Part shown: positions 35,175-43,560 of the stretch, one piece after another
Numbering within the stretch: position 1 is the stretch's first letter
Layout: each line of letters begins with the position of its first letter
Assembly: GCF_030269925.1 (NCBI RefSeq)
Contig: NC_085121.1
Location: 17,625,501-17,689,500, forward strand
Direction: 5' to 3'
From: Bombyx mori
Taxonomy: Eukaryota > Arthropoda > Insecta > Lepidoptera > Bombycidae
DNA: 64,000 bases
Position numbers and translations under genes: made by a program
Notes under the pieces: generated by a model
The model's input: only the letters and a program-made list of their open reading frames with translations
Databases searched by the model: none
Told to the model about the DNA's origin: nothing

Positions 35175-35557
35175 TATAAAATAAATTTGCACAACACACA
35201 ACACTGTCTGCGTTCGGTAGCATTATTATAAGGCCGATCTAAGTTAACATAATGTCTTGATTTAGGGATGTTACTCGATCTAATATTCCAATTATTATAA
35301 AGCTAATCAAGTAGCTTCAAAGATAATTGAGATGAAGCATAATGTTTTATGTAATTAAAACCACATTTACTAAATTGCTTATGAAACAATTATACATCGT
35401 ATAAGGATATTATTACCTAAGACATAAAATAAATGATTATCAATTGTAACAGTAATTGTGACATTAACACTCGTGTTATTGGAATGGTTTTCATGTGAAA
35501 CAGCTTAATCTCTAAATATTTAACGGATTCTTACTATGATTTTCACATTTTATAAGT
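35175..35557. other. Unique AT-rich sequence
   Basis: Nothing recognised. Confidence 0.5.
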
Positions 35558-36039
35558 TATTTATTCATTTATTTCTTAAATGGGTGGAAGAGTTTACGGC
35601 CCACCTGATGGTCAGTGGTTACCGTCTCTCGTGGATGTCAGCAATACCAGGAGTGTAGCTAAGTCGTTGCCTGCCACGTAGTACTTTCCACAAGTCTCAT
35701 TTGAAGAAAGCGCTCGGAAAGCAATCATTCATAGAGTCGGATGGTACGTGGCAGAAAGATATCTGAAGTCGCATTGACTATAAACGCAGCGGCTTCAAAT
35801 AGTATAGATGAAGTTTTCTCAGGCTGTGACCAAAAAAGGAGATCATCTTGAACATTTCCTCTGAGTACTTCCCATCGAACACACTGTATAAAAGACAGGG
35901 AGTATCGATGTCCCTCCGTAGACCCATAGTTTCCAAATTTATCTCCTCTTAAAATTCTCTCCGCATCCTTCAGTCTACTCGTGATCACGGCGTTTCCAAC
36001 AGTCGTCAATATCGGGAATCTGTTAAATGTGAAAACCAT
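35558..36039 (-). pseudogene. Jockey-like LINE family C, C-terminal coding remnant plus 3' tail
   Basis: The - strand frame 36039-35725 (104 codons) ends with IFLPRTIRLYE, close to the FLPRTxRLWN(E/S)LP block near the C-terminus of jockey/CR1-type LINE proteins. A stop replaces the usual continuation. The family C 3' block follows (tail at 35558-35720, 'gcccacctgatggtcagtgg' on the + strand), with its A-rich end as a T-rich run near 35560-35575. The order coding remnant then 3' tail is what links family C to a LINE. The remainder of the frame (NYGSTEGHRYSLSFIQ) is unrecognised, so how far the element extends 5' is unsure. Confidence 0.55.
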
Positions 36040-36980
36040 AGTAAGAATCCATTAAAATGATAATGCTTCCAATATAGACAGCCGCGAAAGTATTAAACGA
36101 ATAGTAGTTATTCTAATTCAAAGTCGGATAGAGCCATGACCGCGAGCTTTTTGAGAATAGCGCCTCTAAGGCAATTCTGTTAGTTATGCGTATAAGATTA
36201 AACTGTAGCTGAAACCTAAAAATTCCTTTATGCCAATGTAGCCGCCCATTTGTCACTGTTGTAGATAGATATTGGGATAATAGTTAGGTAGAAAATTAGA
36301 TGCGACCATTAGCAACTTTGCGGAAGAAGTAGCGATAGCTTAAGTTACCTAGTTTCTAATTCTATAGCTACTGTCCATTAGTTGGATAGATTGAGATAGT
36401 CTGAACCTCTGCTATAAAATAACATACCCAAAATGACCTCACGTGTTAAATGACGTATATTGGAGTTTTATATCGTAAATACAAGTCGAAATATCATCAT
36501 CAACTAGAAGATCGTTAACCATTTCAAACAATGTAGAGATACTCTAAAAATTTCTTAAGCATTTCATCAGAAATGTATATATCAAATTTGTCTATCTGAC
36601 TTTGTACATTCGACTATGCCTTCAAATAGTTCTGATTGAACATGTACAAATAATGAGAACTGTAGGCTACGTGACTTGAAAACAAGAGTCTGAGTGTGTG
36701 GGTAGATATGTGATCTTGCAGAGTTGAGAGAACTTTGTTAGTATGTATAATTAAATGTGTGTTACGTTCAAAGACGAAACTCGATTTATTTGGATGTTGA
36801 ATATTTGCTTCATTACAAAACGTTCTTAGCAAAGTAGAACAAAAGGGCTCTGTTACAAAATTATGAGCTTGGTTTCCGATGAGTAGTTTTTTGACGTGAC
36901 AACGTCTTATAATTCGATGGAGCTGCACACACAAAAAAATATGACTCATGCGGCGTTTCCTCGCTCTGAGGCGTTCCATT
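36040..36980. other. Unique sequence upstream of neuroligin
   Basis: A 121-codon - strand frame (36614-36979) has no domain and its length is unexceptional for six frames of AT-rich DNA. Confidence 0.4.
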
Positions 36981-37150
36981 TAAGTAAGGCTTGAAGTGCA
37001 AGCGAGAGCGCGCAACGAGCGACAAAGAGGCACAATCGGCCTCCGCGTTCGGCAGCGTTCGACATCTGTCTCTCTCCTATTTGAGTGAGCGATGCTTCCG
37101 CGTGGACAGCTGCAATACAATAATACGTTTACATGTTTTCGTCAAGTATG
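36981..37150 (+). promoter_or_regulatory. Candidate proximal promoter of neuroligin
   Basis: A compact GC-rich block ('cgagagcgcgcaacgagcg', 'ggcctccgcgttcggcagcg') with GAGA-like words, followed by an initiator-like TTCAGTG (37151-37157). It lies 200-370 nt upstream of the acceptor that opens the first coding exon. Any transcript from here would either splice to 37348 or read through. Motif evidence only. Confidence 0.3.
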
Positions 37151-37347
37151 AAGTTCAGTGAAAAGTGAATGTGTTGTCAATTGTCCATAAAAAATATCAA
37201 TCAAACAAATAAAATTAAAATTTTCTTTTGAAAAATGAAACCATTCCATCAGTATTTTCTTATGACGTTGTCACGTTCAACTATCGTCAGTAAACCTACT
37301 TTACAGACAACCGATTATTTTTTAAATAAATGCTTTTTTTGTTACAG

Positions 37348-37447
37348 ACAAAGGAGTAAATGGTGGGCAAGAGCGGATTTCTCCATCAAAATGGCAAAAT
37401 TATAGCAAACGACCGAAACCTGCTACGTTGGCGCTGGAGGCGAAAAA
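37348..37447 (+). promoter_or_regulatory. Neuroligin 5' leader with two upstream ORFs
   Basis: A pyrimidine tract and acceptor (tgcttttttt gttacag, AG at 37346-37347) open the exon. uORF1 runs 37360-37515 (51 codons) in a different frame and overlaps the neuroligin start by 68 nt. uORF2 is 37391-37405 (ATG GCA AAA TTA TAG), in the main frame, with A at -3 and G at +4. Its stop codon ensures that 37448 is the first usable in-frame ATG. Confidence 0.65.
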
Positions 37448-37901
37448 ATGATCATTCTGATGATCGTATATTTCATCACGCTACCGGTTCTCACTTCCAA
37501 ACCAGTCATGGGTGATGCGACAGTAGAAGAAAAAACATCCCAGCAATATATTAGTTCTAGAGTAGTCAGAACTAAATATGGTGATATTCGAGGCTTTATT
37601 GTCACTCCCGAATCGAGATATCTAGAACCGGTTGAAGTATTCCGAGGTGTACCATATGCGTCTCCTCCCGTGGGATCCCTTAGATTTATGCCTCCGGTAT
37701 CAGGCGCTCAATGGTCCGGGGTGAAGATAGCTGAGGAATTCGGTCCAGTCTGCCCACAAGTTCTTCCGGATATAAGGAATGAGACCGTCGTGCTCAAGAG
37801 GATATCAAAAGGGAGATTGGAGTATTTAAAGAGGATATTGCCGTTTTTAACGAACCAGTCTGAAGATTGCTTGTATTTGAACATTTATGCCCCAGCTCAA
37901 G
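37448..37901 (+). CDS. Neuroligin, first coding exon
   Basis: It encodes the N-terminus of a neuroligin, a postsynaptic type I membrane adhesion protein with an inactive cholinesterase fold. Residues 1-18 (MIILMIVYFITLPVLTSK) look like a signal peptide. SRVVRTKYGDIRG (38-50), PVEVFRGVPYASPPVGSLRF (61-80) and NQSEDCLYLNIYAP (136-149) are hallmark cholinesterase/neuroligin blocks. Cys102 and Cys141 match the first conserved disulphide of the fold. Asn111 (NET) and Asn136 (NQS) are glycosylation sequons. The start was chosen because an in-frame stop (37403-37405) precedes it and the context has A at -3. The exon ends at CAAG|GTAAGT, leaving phase 1, which matches the exon at 62362. Which insect neuroligin paralogue this is cannot be told. 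Upstream noncoding exons are implied by the acceptor at 37346. Confidence 0.88.
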
Positions 37902-38405
37902 GTAAGTCAAACTGCCGTAATTTTTGCTATCTCAAGCCACATCTGACAATTCTGTGGAGGAATAAGGGTTCTTTTTAAAAGATATAATAGTACCTGTTAT
38001 TTCAAAGCAACGCAATTTCCCTCCTTATTCTTATTGTATTACTTGCTCAGTTTATTAAAGTACTTGATCTGTAATGTACAATATTAATTATATAATAGAA
38101 GTTACATCGGTCGCTTAGTTCCTGTGGGAAATCGTTTGATGGTACCTATATGATTTCTCTGGCAATAGTTCTTAGAATTAATACTAAGTCTTATGATTAT
38201 TTTTTGCCTTATATCCATTTATTATCTTTGTACGCTAATATACAGACATTTTCAAAAGCGCTAATTACATTATAAGTCTGGCGTAGCTGTGAATTCGCTG
38301 CGGGTTGCTAACTGAAGCAGGTTTTTATTTCTGATCTAAATACTGTAATCGGATAACTTGAACCCATGAAAAATATTAGTTTATTGGAATGAACTGGTAG
38401 CATAG

Positions 38406-38653
38406 TTTTTTTTTGTATTGCTTACCCGGGTGGACGAGCTCACAGCCCACCTGGTGTTAAGTGGGTACTGGAGCCCATAGACATCTACAACGTAAATGCG
38501 CCACCCACCTTGAAATAATTTCTAAGGTCTCAAGTTTAGTTGCAACGGCTGCCCCACCCTTCAAACTGAAACGCATTACTACTTCACGTCAGAAATAGGC
38601 AGGACAGTGGTACACACCCGCGCGGACTCACAAGAGGTCCTACCACCAGTAAT
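38406..38653 (-). repeat. Bm1 SINE, 5'-truncated
   Basis: T-run at 38406, then the inverse Bm1 tail to 'gaggtcctaccaccagtaa'. Well preserved. Confidence 0.9.
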
Positions 38654-39237
38654 AAAATAGTTAAGCACATATGATTTTGTTTACACGCATAGCAGGGTTC
38701 AGTCAGATTAGAAACGATAACAGTAATAATTGTAACCCTGGTATTAAGATATAGATAAATGTAGCTATTACTAACGTAATTAAAAAATATAATAATGTGA
38801 CTTTGGTCCCAACTTACCACCTGGTAGAAAATATTTAAATCTCACATTTATCGTTAAAAACATGATACATCATTAAATAATCAATTAGTTATTAAAGATA
38901 TTAAATTTTCAGTTTTAAAGAACATCAATTTAGATTGTTTTCTATAAAATTTCCTAAAAATTTTGCTTGTAATATTTCTTTGTAGGTACAAGACTAACGT
39001 ACTCCAATTTGTCACGTGCCGTAAAAACTGGAATATTACGTGAGCTCACACAAAATCTCATCAACATAGGCCGTTACTCAGATCGTAGAAAAAAGTAAGA
39101 TAAGCCCAAAACGTGTCGCTCTTCGTGTGATCAAAACGTACCATATCCATCTGATGTAATTTGATTCATGTGTCTAGGGGACACAAGGAACAACAAGTAA
39201 TAATTTTTCAATGTAGTCAAGTAGCAACAAATTAGTA
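38654..39237. other. Unique intronic sequence
   Basis: Nothing recognised. Confidence 0.5.
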
Positions 39238-39483
39238 TTTTTTTTATTGCTTAGATGGGTGGACGAGCTCACAGCCCACCTGGTGTTAAGTGGTTACTGG
39301 AGCCCATAGAGATCTACAATGTAAATGCGCCACCCACTTTGAGATATAAGTTCTAAGGTCTCAGTATAGTTACAACTGCTGTCCCACCCTTCAAACCGAA
39401 ACGCATTACGTCTTCACGGCAGAAATAGGCGGGGTGATGGTACCTACCCGTGCGGACTCACAAGAGGTCCTACCACAAGTAAA
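39238..39483 (-). repeat. Bm1 SINE, 5'-truncated
   Basis: T-run and 'attgcttagatgggtggac' through to 'aagaggtcctaccacaagta'. Well preserved. Confidence 0.9.
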
Positions 39484-39946
39484 AAGTAAGTGACAATCTA
39501 GTAAATAGAAACAAATTTTCACTAATCTTAAAGATCTTCATTAATTCTAGAATATTCTATAAAAATAGGGCAGTTCGGATTGTCATTAATTCCATTAGCA
39601 AAACAAACGTTCAATAGACAACCGCTTGGCTTTGTTGTCTCTAAGTTACAAATTTTTCGTGAATTCCTCAAGATATAATTTGAACATGTTTATCGTTAAA
39701 AATCGGTCTATGAATTCAGGTAAACGCCTCGGGCTGTAACTGAGATTATGTTGAATATTTTTCCTTCGGTCAAATTTTCCTTTAAAAACGAGTCAAATAT
39801 GAAAACCTGAAGGTTCGCATGAAACATAAATGAGATTACATTATGTTTTATTAATGTGATGTTGCTAATTGGCCATCCAAATGATTTAAGTTACCAAAGT
39901 TATTAAAATTAATTTCTGGAGTTTTAATTAGACGTTCATGATAAAT
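39484..39946. other. Unique intronic sequence
   Basis: Nothing recognised. This is the left flank of the R1-clade insertion. Confidence 0.5.
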
Positions 39947-39960
39947 TCATATTTGTGTTT
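39947..39960. repeat. Target-site duplication, left copy
   Basis: tcatatttgtgttt, identical to 46584-46597. Its last three T bases merge with the element's poly(A) tract (read as T here), so the duplication is 11-14 bp. Confidence 0.85.
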
Positions 39961-40344
39961 TTTTTTTTTTTTTTTTTTCCACAGGAGAAAATCGCCGGAT
40001 CCCCACCCGCACGGCAGGTGGGGTATGTGGGAGTCGAACCTCACTAAAAACTCCTGCCGCTCACAGCCGGCGCCCTACCCCGGACCGGGTGGGAACCCAG
40101 TCGGAGTTATTGAGACGGCGGGACAGGGTTTACGCAGAGCACATTACATCCATCCCGCCGTCCCCCAGACGCCGGACCGGCGGCCGCCAGCAACATGACC
40201 GCCGGTTCCCTCGGTCGACGGGCCAAGAGCCCGATTGATAGCGCCGCGCTACACCTTCCCCCGGAGCGGTCGGGGGAACGCGACCTACCACGCCGCCCCA
40301 CGCCTAAGCTCCTCCCCGCACAAAGCGGGTGGAGCCCGAAGCTC

Positions 40345-43300
40345 TTAGGGGGCCGGGTTACGGACGAGACCCCGGTCCCGACCCCCTGCTCGGCGGCGGC
40401 GGGTTTCTGCGTAGTGAGGAGAGCTTTGCCTCACTCGCCCCGCCGCCTCCTTCTGCGAGATGGTGCACTCGCAGAAGTCGAGCATAGCCTTCCAGGACTC
40501 GTCACCGCCAAGCATCGACGCCACGACGCCAGGCAGCGACAAGTCCGGTCCTATCTTTGCGACCAGGACACGGCGCTGCACCTCCCAAGCGGGGCAGACA
40601 GCGAGCGTATGCTCCGCCGTGTCCAGGTCGTGTCCACAATGGTGGCACCTCGTCGTCGGCTCAGCTCCTATCCGGTGCAGATACTTTCCGAAGCATCCGT
40701 GCCCAGTCAGCACCTGCACCAGACGGAAGGTGAGGCGTCCTCGGCCACGATTCACCCAGTCATCAAAGACTGGGTAAACCGCCTCAACGGTCCGTAGACC
40801 CCACGTGGGGTTGGCCAACCGCCTCGACCACGATTCGAGCACGGACCGCCGAGAATGGGCCTTCCGCGCCCGCAGCTCACTTTTGGAGGGACGCACCACG
40901 CCCAGAGCACGAAGCTCGCTGCGCCACCGATAGTCGGCAGCGAGCGACTCCGCCTCCAGCTCCCATGGCGGCGTCCCCGCCAACACACACGCCGCCTCGA
41001 AGGAGACGGTGCGATATCCACGGATGACCCTGATAGCAACGGTGCGCTGCGGCCGGCGCAGGAACCGAGCCATAGCGGCCCGGTTGCGTGGCTCAGCCCA
41101 TACAGGCGCACCGTACAGGGCCATCGATCGCACCACCCCTGCGTAGAGGCGGCGCACAGCCTGATCCGGCCCCCCGATATTCGGGAGCAGTCGGCTCAAA
41201 GAACCGGCTGTCCTCATCAATCGGGGGACCAGCTCCGCAAAGTGAGCACGAAAAGCCCACCGGCTGTCCAACACGAGGCCGAGGTACCTCAACTGCACCC
41301 CGACCCCTATTCGGACGCCTCCAACCACGATGTGGGCGTCGACAGGTGGCGCTCTCCGTGGCCCGTGAAACCACAAGGCCTCGGATTTACTGAGCGCCAC
41401 GTCGAGGCCCAGTCTCCTTATCCTCCCGACAACGAGGGCCACCCCCGCTGTGGCGAGACGGGCAGACTCTCTATAATCATCCCCCCGGGCCACGACCAAC
41501 GTGTCGTCCGCGTAACAAATAACGCGGAGGCCCGGGAGGAGGGCACCCCTCAGCACCCAGTCGTACCCGATGTTCCACAAGAGGGGTCCGAGAACCGACC
41601 CCTGCGGAACACCCCGCACGACCGGAAAACGGTGAAGGGTCCCACCGTACCCGGTACATTCGACCGACCTGGCCTCCAAATAGGAGCCAACCAGCCGGCG
41701 GAGGTAGAGGGGCACTCCATGCCTCTCCAGTGCCCCCCCTATCACGGACCAGGGCAGGGTGTTAAATGCGTTGGCGATGTCAAGAGACACCGCCAGCGCC
41801 ACCCCACCCCGTGAGACAGCCTCGTCCGAGAGGGCCCGCACCCGAAGTATTGCATCCACGGTCGAACGGCCCTCCCGGAAGCCGAACTGCTCCGCCGACA
41901 GGTCAGGTCCAACCCCGACCAGGTGCTGAACGATGCGGGCAGCCAGAATACGCTCCAGCAATTTTCCCGCCTCGTCCAGCAGTACGATAGGACGATACCC
42001 GGCGGCTGTATCCACCGGGCGCCCCTCCTTCCGCAACAACACAAGTCTGCCCGTCCGCCAGAGCAACGGGAACCGTCCCGACTCCAGGCAACTATTAAAT
42101 AGCTCCAGGAGCCGGTCCCCTAGGGCATCGAGGGCCAAGGCCAGCACCCGGCCATGGACTCCGTCCGGGCCGGGGGCCGTGTCCTTTGCAGTCATCCTTA
42201 CAACCGCCACACGGAGCTCTGCCCCAGTAATACGGGGCACCTCAGCAGGGGCTTCACCGTCGATGGCGTCCGACGGCTCACCCATAGCGGGGGGAACAAA
42301 ACCCTCCCGCTCCTGCGGGAACAACGCCGAAACGATGTCCCGCAGCTGTTGAGGCTGGAGTCGCTCAGTCATAGGGGGGGCCCACGGGCGCAGCTTGCCG
42401 CGCACTAACCTGTACGGGCTCCCCCATGGATCCGCTTCGAGCGCCTCCAAGAGTCTCTCCATGTTCTGCTCCTTGGCCCGCCTGATGGCCAGCCGCAGGG
42501 CGTCCTTCGCAGCGCGATATTCGCCGTGCAGCCGGGTTTCCTCCTCCGCAAACGCGACGGGGTCGTCGCGCCGCAGGTGGCGGCGACGGCGGTGTCTAGC
42601 GCATTGGCGGCTCGCCCGAATGGAGACCGCGCGCAGTCTCGCAATTTCAGGCGACCACCAGGGAGACTGCCGCCGTCCGCAATGCCGAGAGCCGACCCGG
42701 GGCATCGAGGCATCGCATATGCGGTGCATCGCGCCGCGGAACCATTCGGCCTCGGCCTCCACGTCGAAAGGGTGTGGGCGCGTGGGCGTCCACGCCGCCA
42801 CCATAGAGGCCTCCACCAGGAGCTCCTTCTTCAGGAGCTTCAATGCCCACCTAGGGAATGACCGGGATGCACTCCGCGGGGGGTTAACCCCGCGAGCGCC
42901 TGCGGCTGGTGTTGGCGTGGGAGCGGAAAGATCGAACCGGATATACCGGTGATCTGACAACGATTCCGCCCCCACCACCACGCCCCAGCCGAGGATGCGC
43001 TGTGCGACGGACGAGCTCGCGAACGTCAAGTCCACAATAGACTCTCCTGTCCACCGCACGCATGTCGCGACTGAGCCCCTGTTAACGATACAGAGATCGG
43101 CCGCGACCGCCCACTCCTCCAACAGCCTACCACGAGCGTCCGTAGATGGGGAACCCCAAGAGACAGACTTCGCATTGAAGTCCCCCGCCAGTATCACGGA
43201 ACGGGGAGAGAGGTGACGAGCGATCACCTCTAGCCCGTCCAGGAACCGCTCGAACTCGACGGTAGGCCGATTCGGAGAGAAGTACACCCCGATCACGACG

Positions 43301-43560
43301 GTATTTTCTAATTGTACCGCGACGATCCCGGGACCCCTGGTCACCATCGCCAGGGGGGGAATCATCGCGGATCTTCTTATATGTATGGCCGCCAAGCCAT
43401 CAACGTCCCCAAACCAGCAGTCGTCTGCTGGGGGAACGAAGTACGGCTCGGCGACCACAGCCACGTCAATTGACCACTCCGCCATAGTCTGGAGCAGCAT
43501 GTCCTGAGCTCCGGCGGAGTGGTTCAAGTTTCCTTGGAGGAAGCGATAGGTGTGATCCAT
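40345..43560 (-). CDS. R1-clade ORF2: APE endonuclease and reverse transcriptase
   Basis: 1071 residues, nicking target DNA and copying the element RNA onto it. The APE-type endonuclease spans about 1-225. Its catalytic set is visible: N11 (QGNLN), E38 (AEPY), Y93 (GVYFSP), D127/N129 (AGDFNAK), D177 (IVDLTF) and S202-D203-H204 (LSDHR). The reverse transcriptase spans about 440-760, with PGPDGVHG, GYRPIVLLDE, FGFREGRSTVDA, SLDIANAFNTL (first Asp near 594), RGVPQGSVLGP and the catalytic YADD near 683-686. A C-terminal zinc motif CHHCGHDLDTAEHTLAVC (CX2CX8HX4C) lies near 970-990. No RNase H domain is seen. Its ATG overlaps the ORF1 stop by one base (TAATG). All catalytic residues are present and there is no frameshift. 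The + strand frames across it are shadows. Confidence 0.92.
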   Translation of the reverse strand: MDHTYRFLQGNLNHSAGAQDMLLQTMAEWSIDVAVVAEPYFVPPADDCWFGDVDGLAAIHIRRSAMIPPLAMVTRGPGIVAVQLENTVVIGVYFSPNRPTVEFERFLDGLEVIARHLSPRSVILAGDFNAKSVSWGSPSTDARGRLLEEWAVAADLCIVNRGSVATCVRWTGESIVDLTFASSSVAQRILGWGVVVGAESLSDHRYIRFDLSAPTPTPAAGARGVNPPRSASRSFPRWALKLLKKELLVEASMVAAWTPTRPHPFDVEAEAEWFRGAMHRICDASMPRVGSRHCGRRQSPWWSPEIARLRAVSIRASRQCARHRRRRHLRRDDPVAFAEEETRLHGEYRAAKDALRLAIRRAKEQNMERLLEALEADPWGSPYRLVRGKLRPWAPPMTERLQPQQLRDIVSALFPQEREGFVPPAMGEPSDAIDGEAPAEVPRITGAELRVAVVRMTAKDTAPGPDGVHGRVLALALDALGDRLLELFNSCLESGRFPLLWRTGRLVLLRKEGRPVDTAAGYRPIVLLDEAGKLLERILAARIVQHLVGVGPDLSAEQFGFREGRSTVDAILRVRALSDEAVSRGGVALAVSLDIANAFNTLPWSVIGGALERHGVPLYLRRLVGSYLEARSVECTGYGGTLHRFPVVRGVPQGSVLGPLLWNIGYDWVLRGALLPGLRVICYADDTLVVARGDDYRESARLATAGVALVVGRIRRLGLDVALSKSEALWFHGPRRAPPVDAHIVVGGVRIGVGVQLRYLGLVLDSRWAFRAHFAELVPRLMRTAGSLSRLLPNIGGPDQAVRRLYAGVVRSMALYGAPVWAEPRNRAAMARFLRRPQRTVAIRVIRGYRTVSFEAACVLAGTPPWELEAESLAADYRWRSELRALGVVRPSKSELRARKAHSRRSVLESWSRRLANPTWGLRTVEAVYPVFDDWVNRGRGRLTFRLVQVLTGHGCFGKYLHRIGAEPTTRCHHCGHDLDTAEHTLAVCPAWEVQRRVLVAKIGPDLSLPGVVASMLGGDESWKAMLDFCECTISQKEAAGRVRQSSPHYAETRRRRAGGRDRGLVRNPAP

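Noticed and set aside
36614..36979. A 121-codon - strand open frame next to the candidate neuroligin promoter
   Set aside because: No domain and no splice context. In 64 kb of AT-rich DNA read in six frames, a few frames of this length are expected by chance.
37902..37978. Continuation of the neuroligin frame to a stop at 37976
   Set aside because: The extension after GTAAGT is intronic. The protein family continues directly into the exon at 62362 in matching phase.
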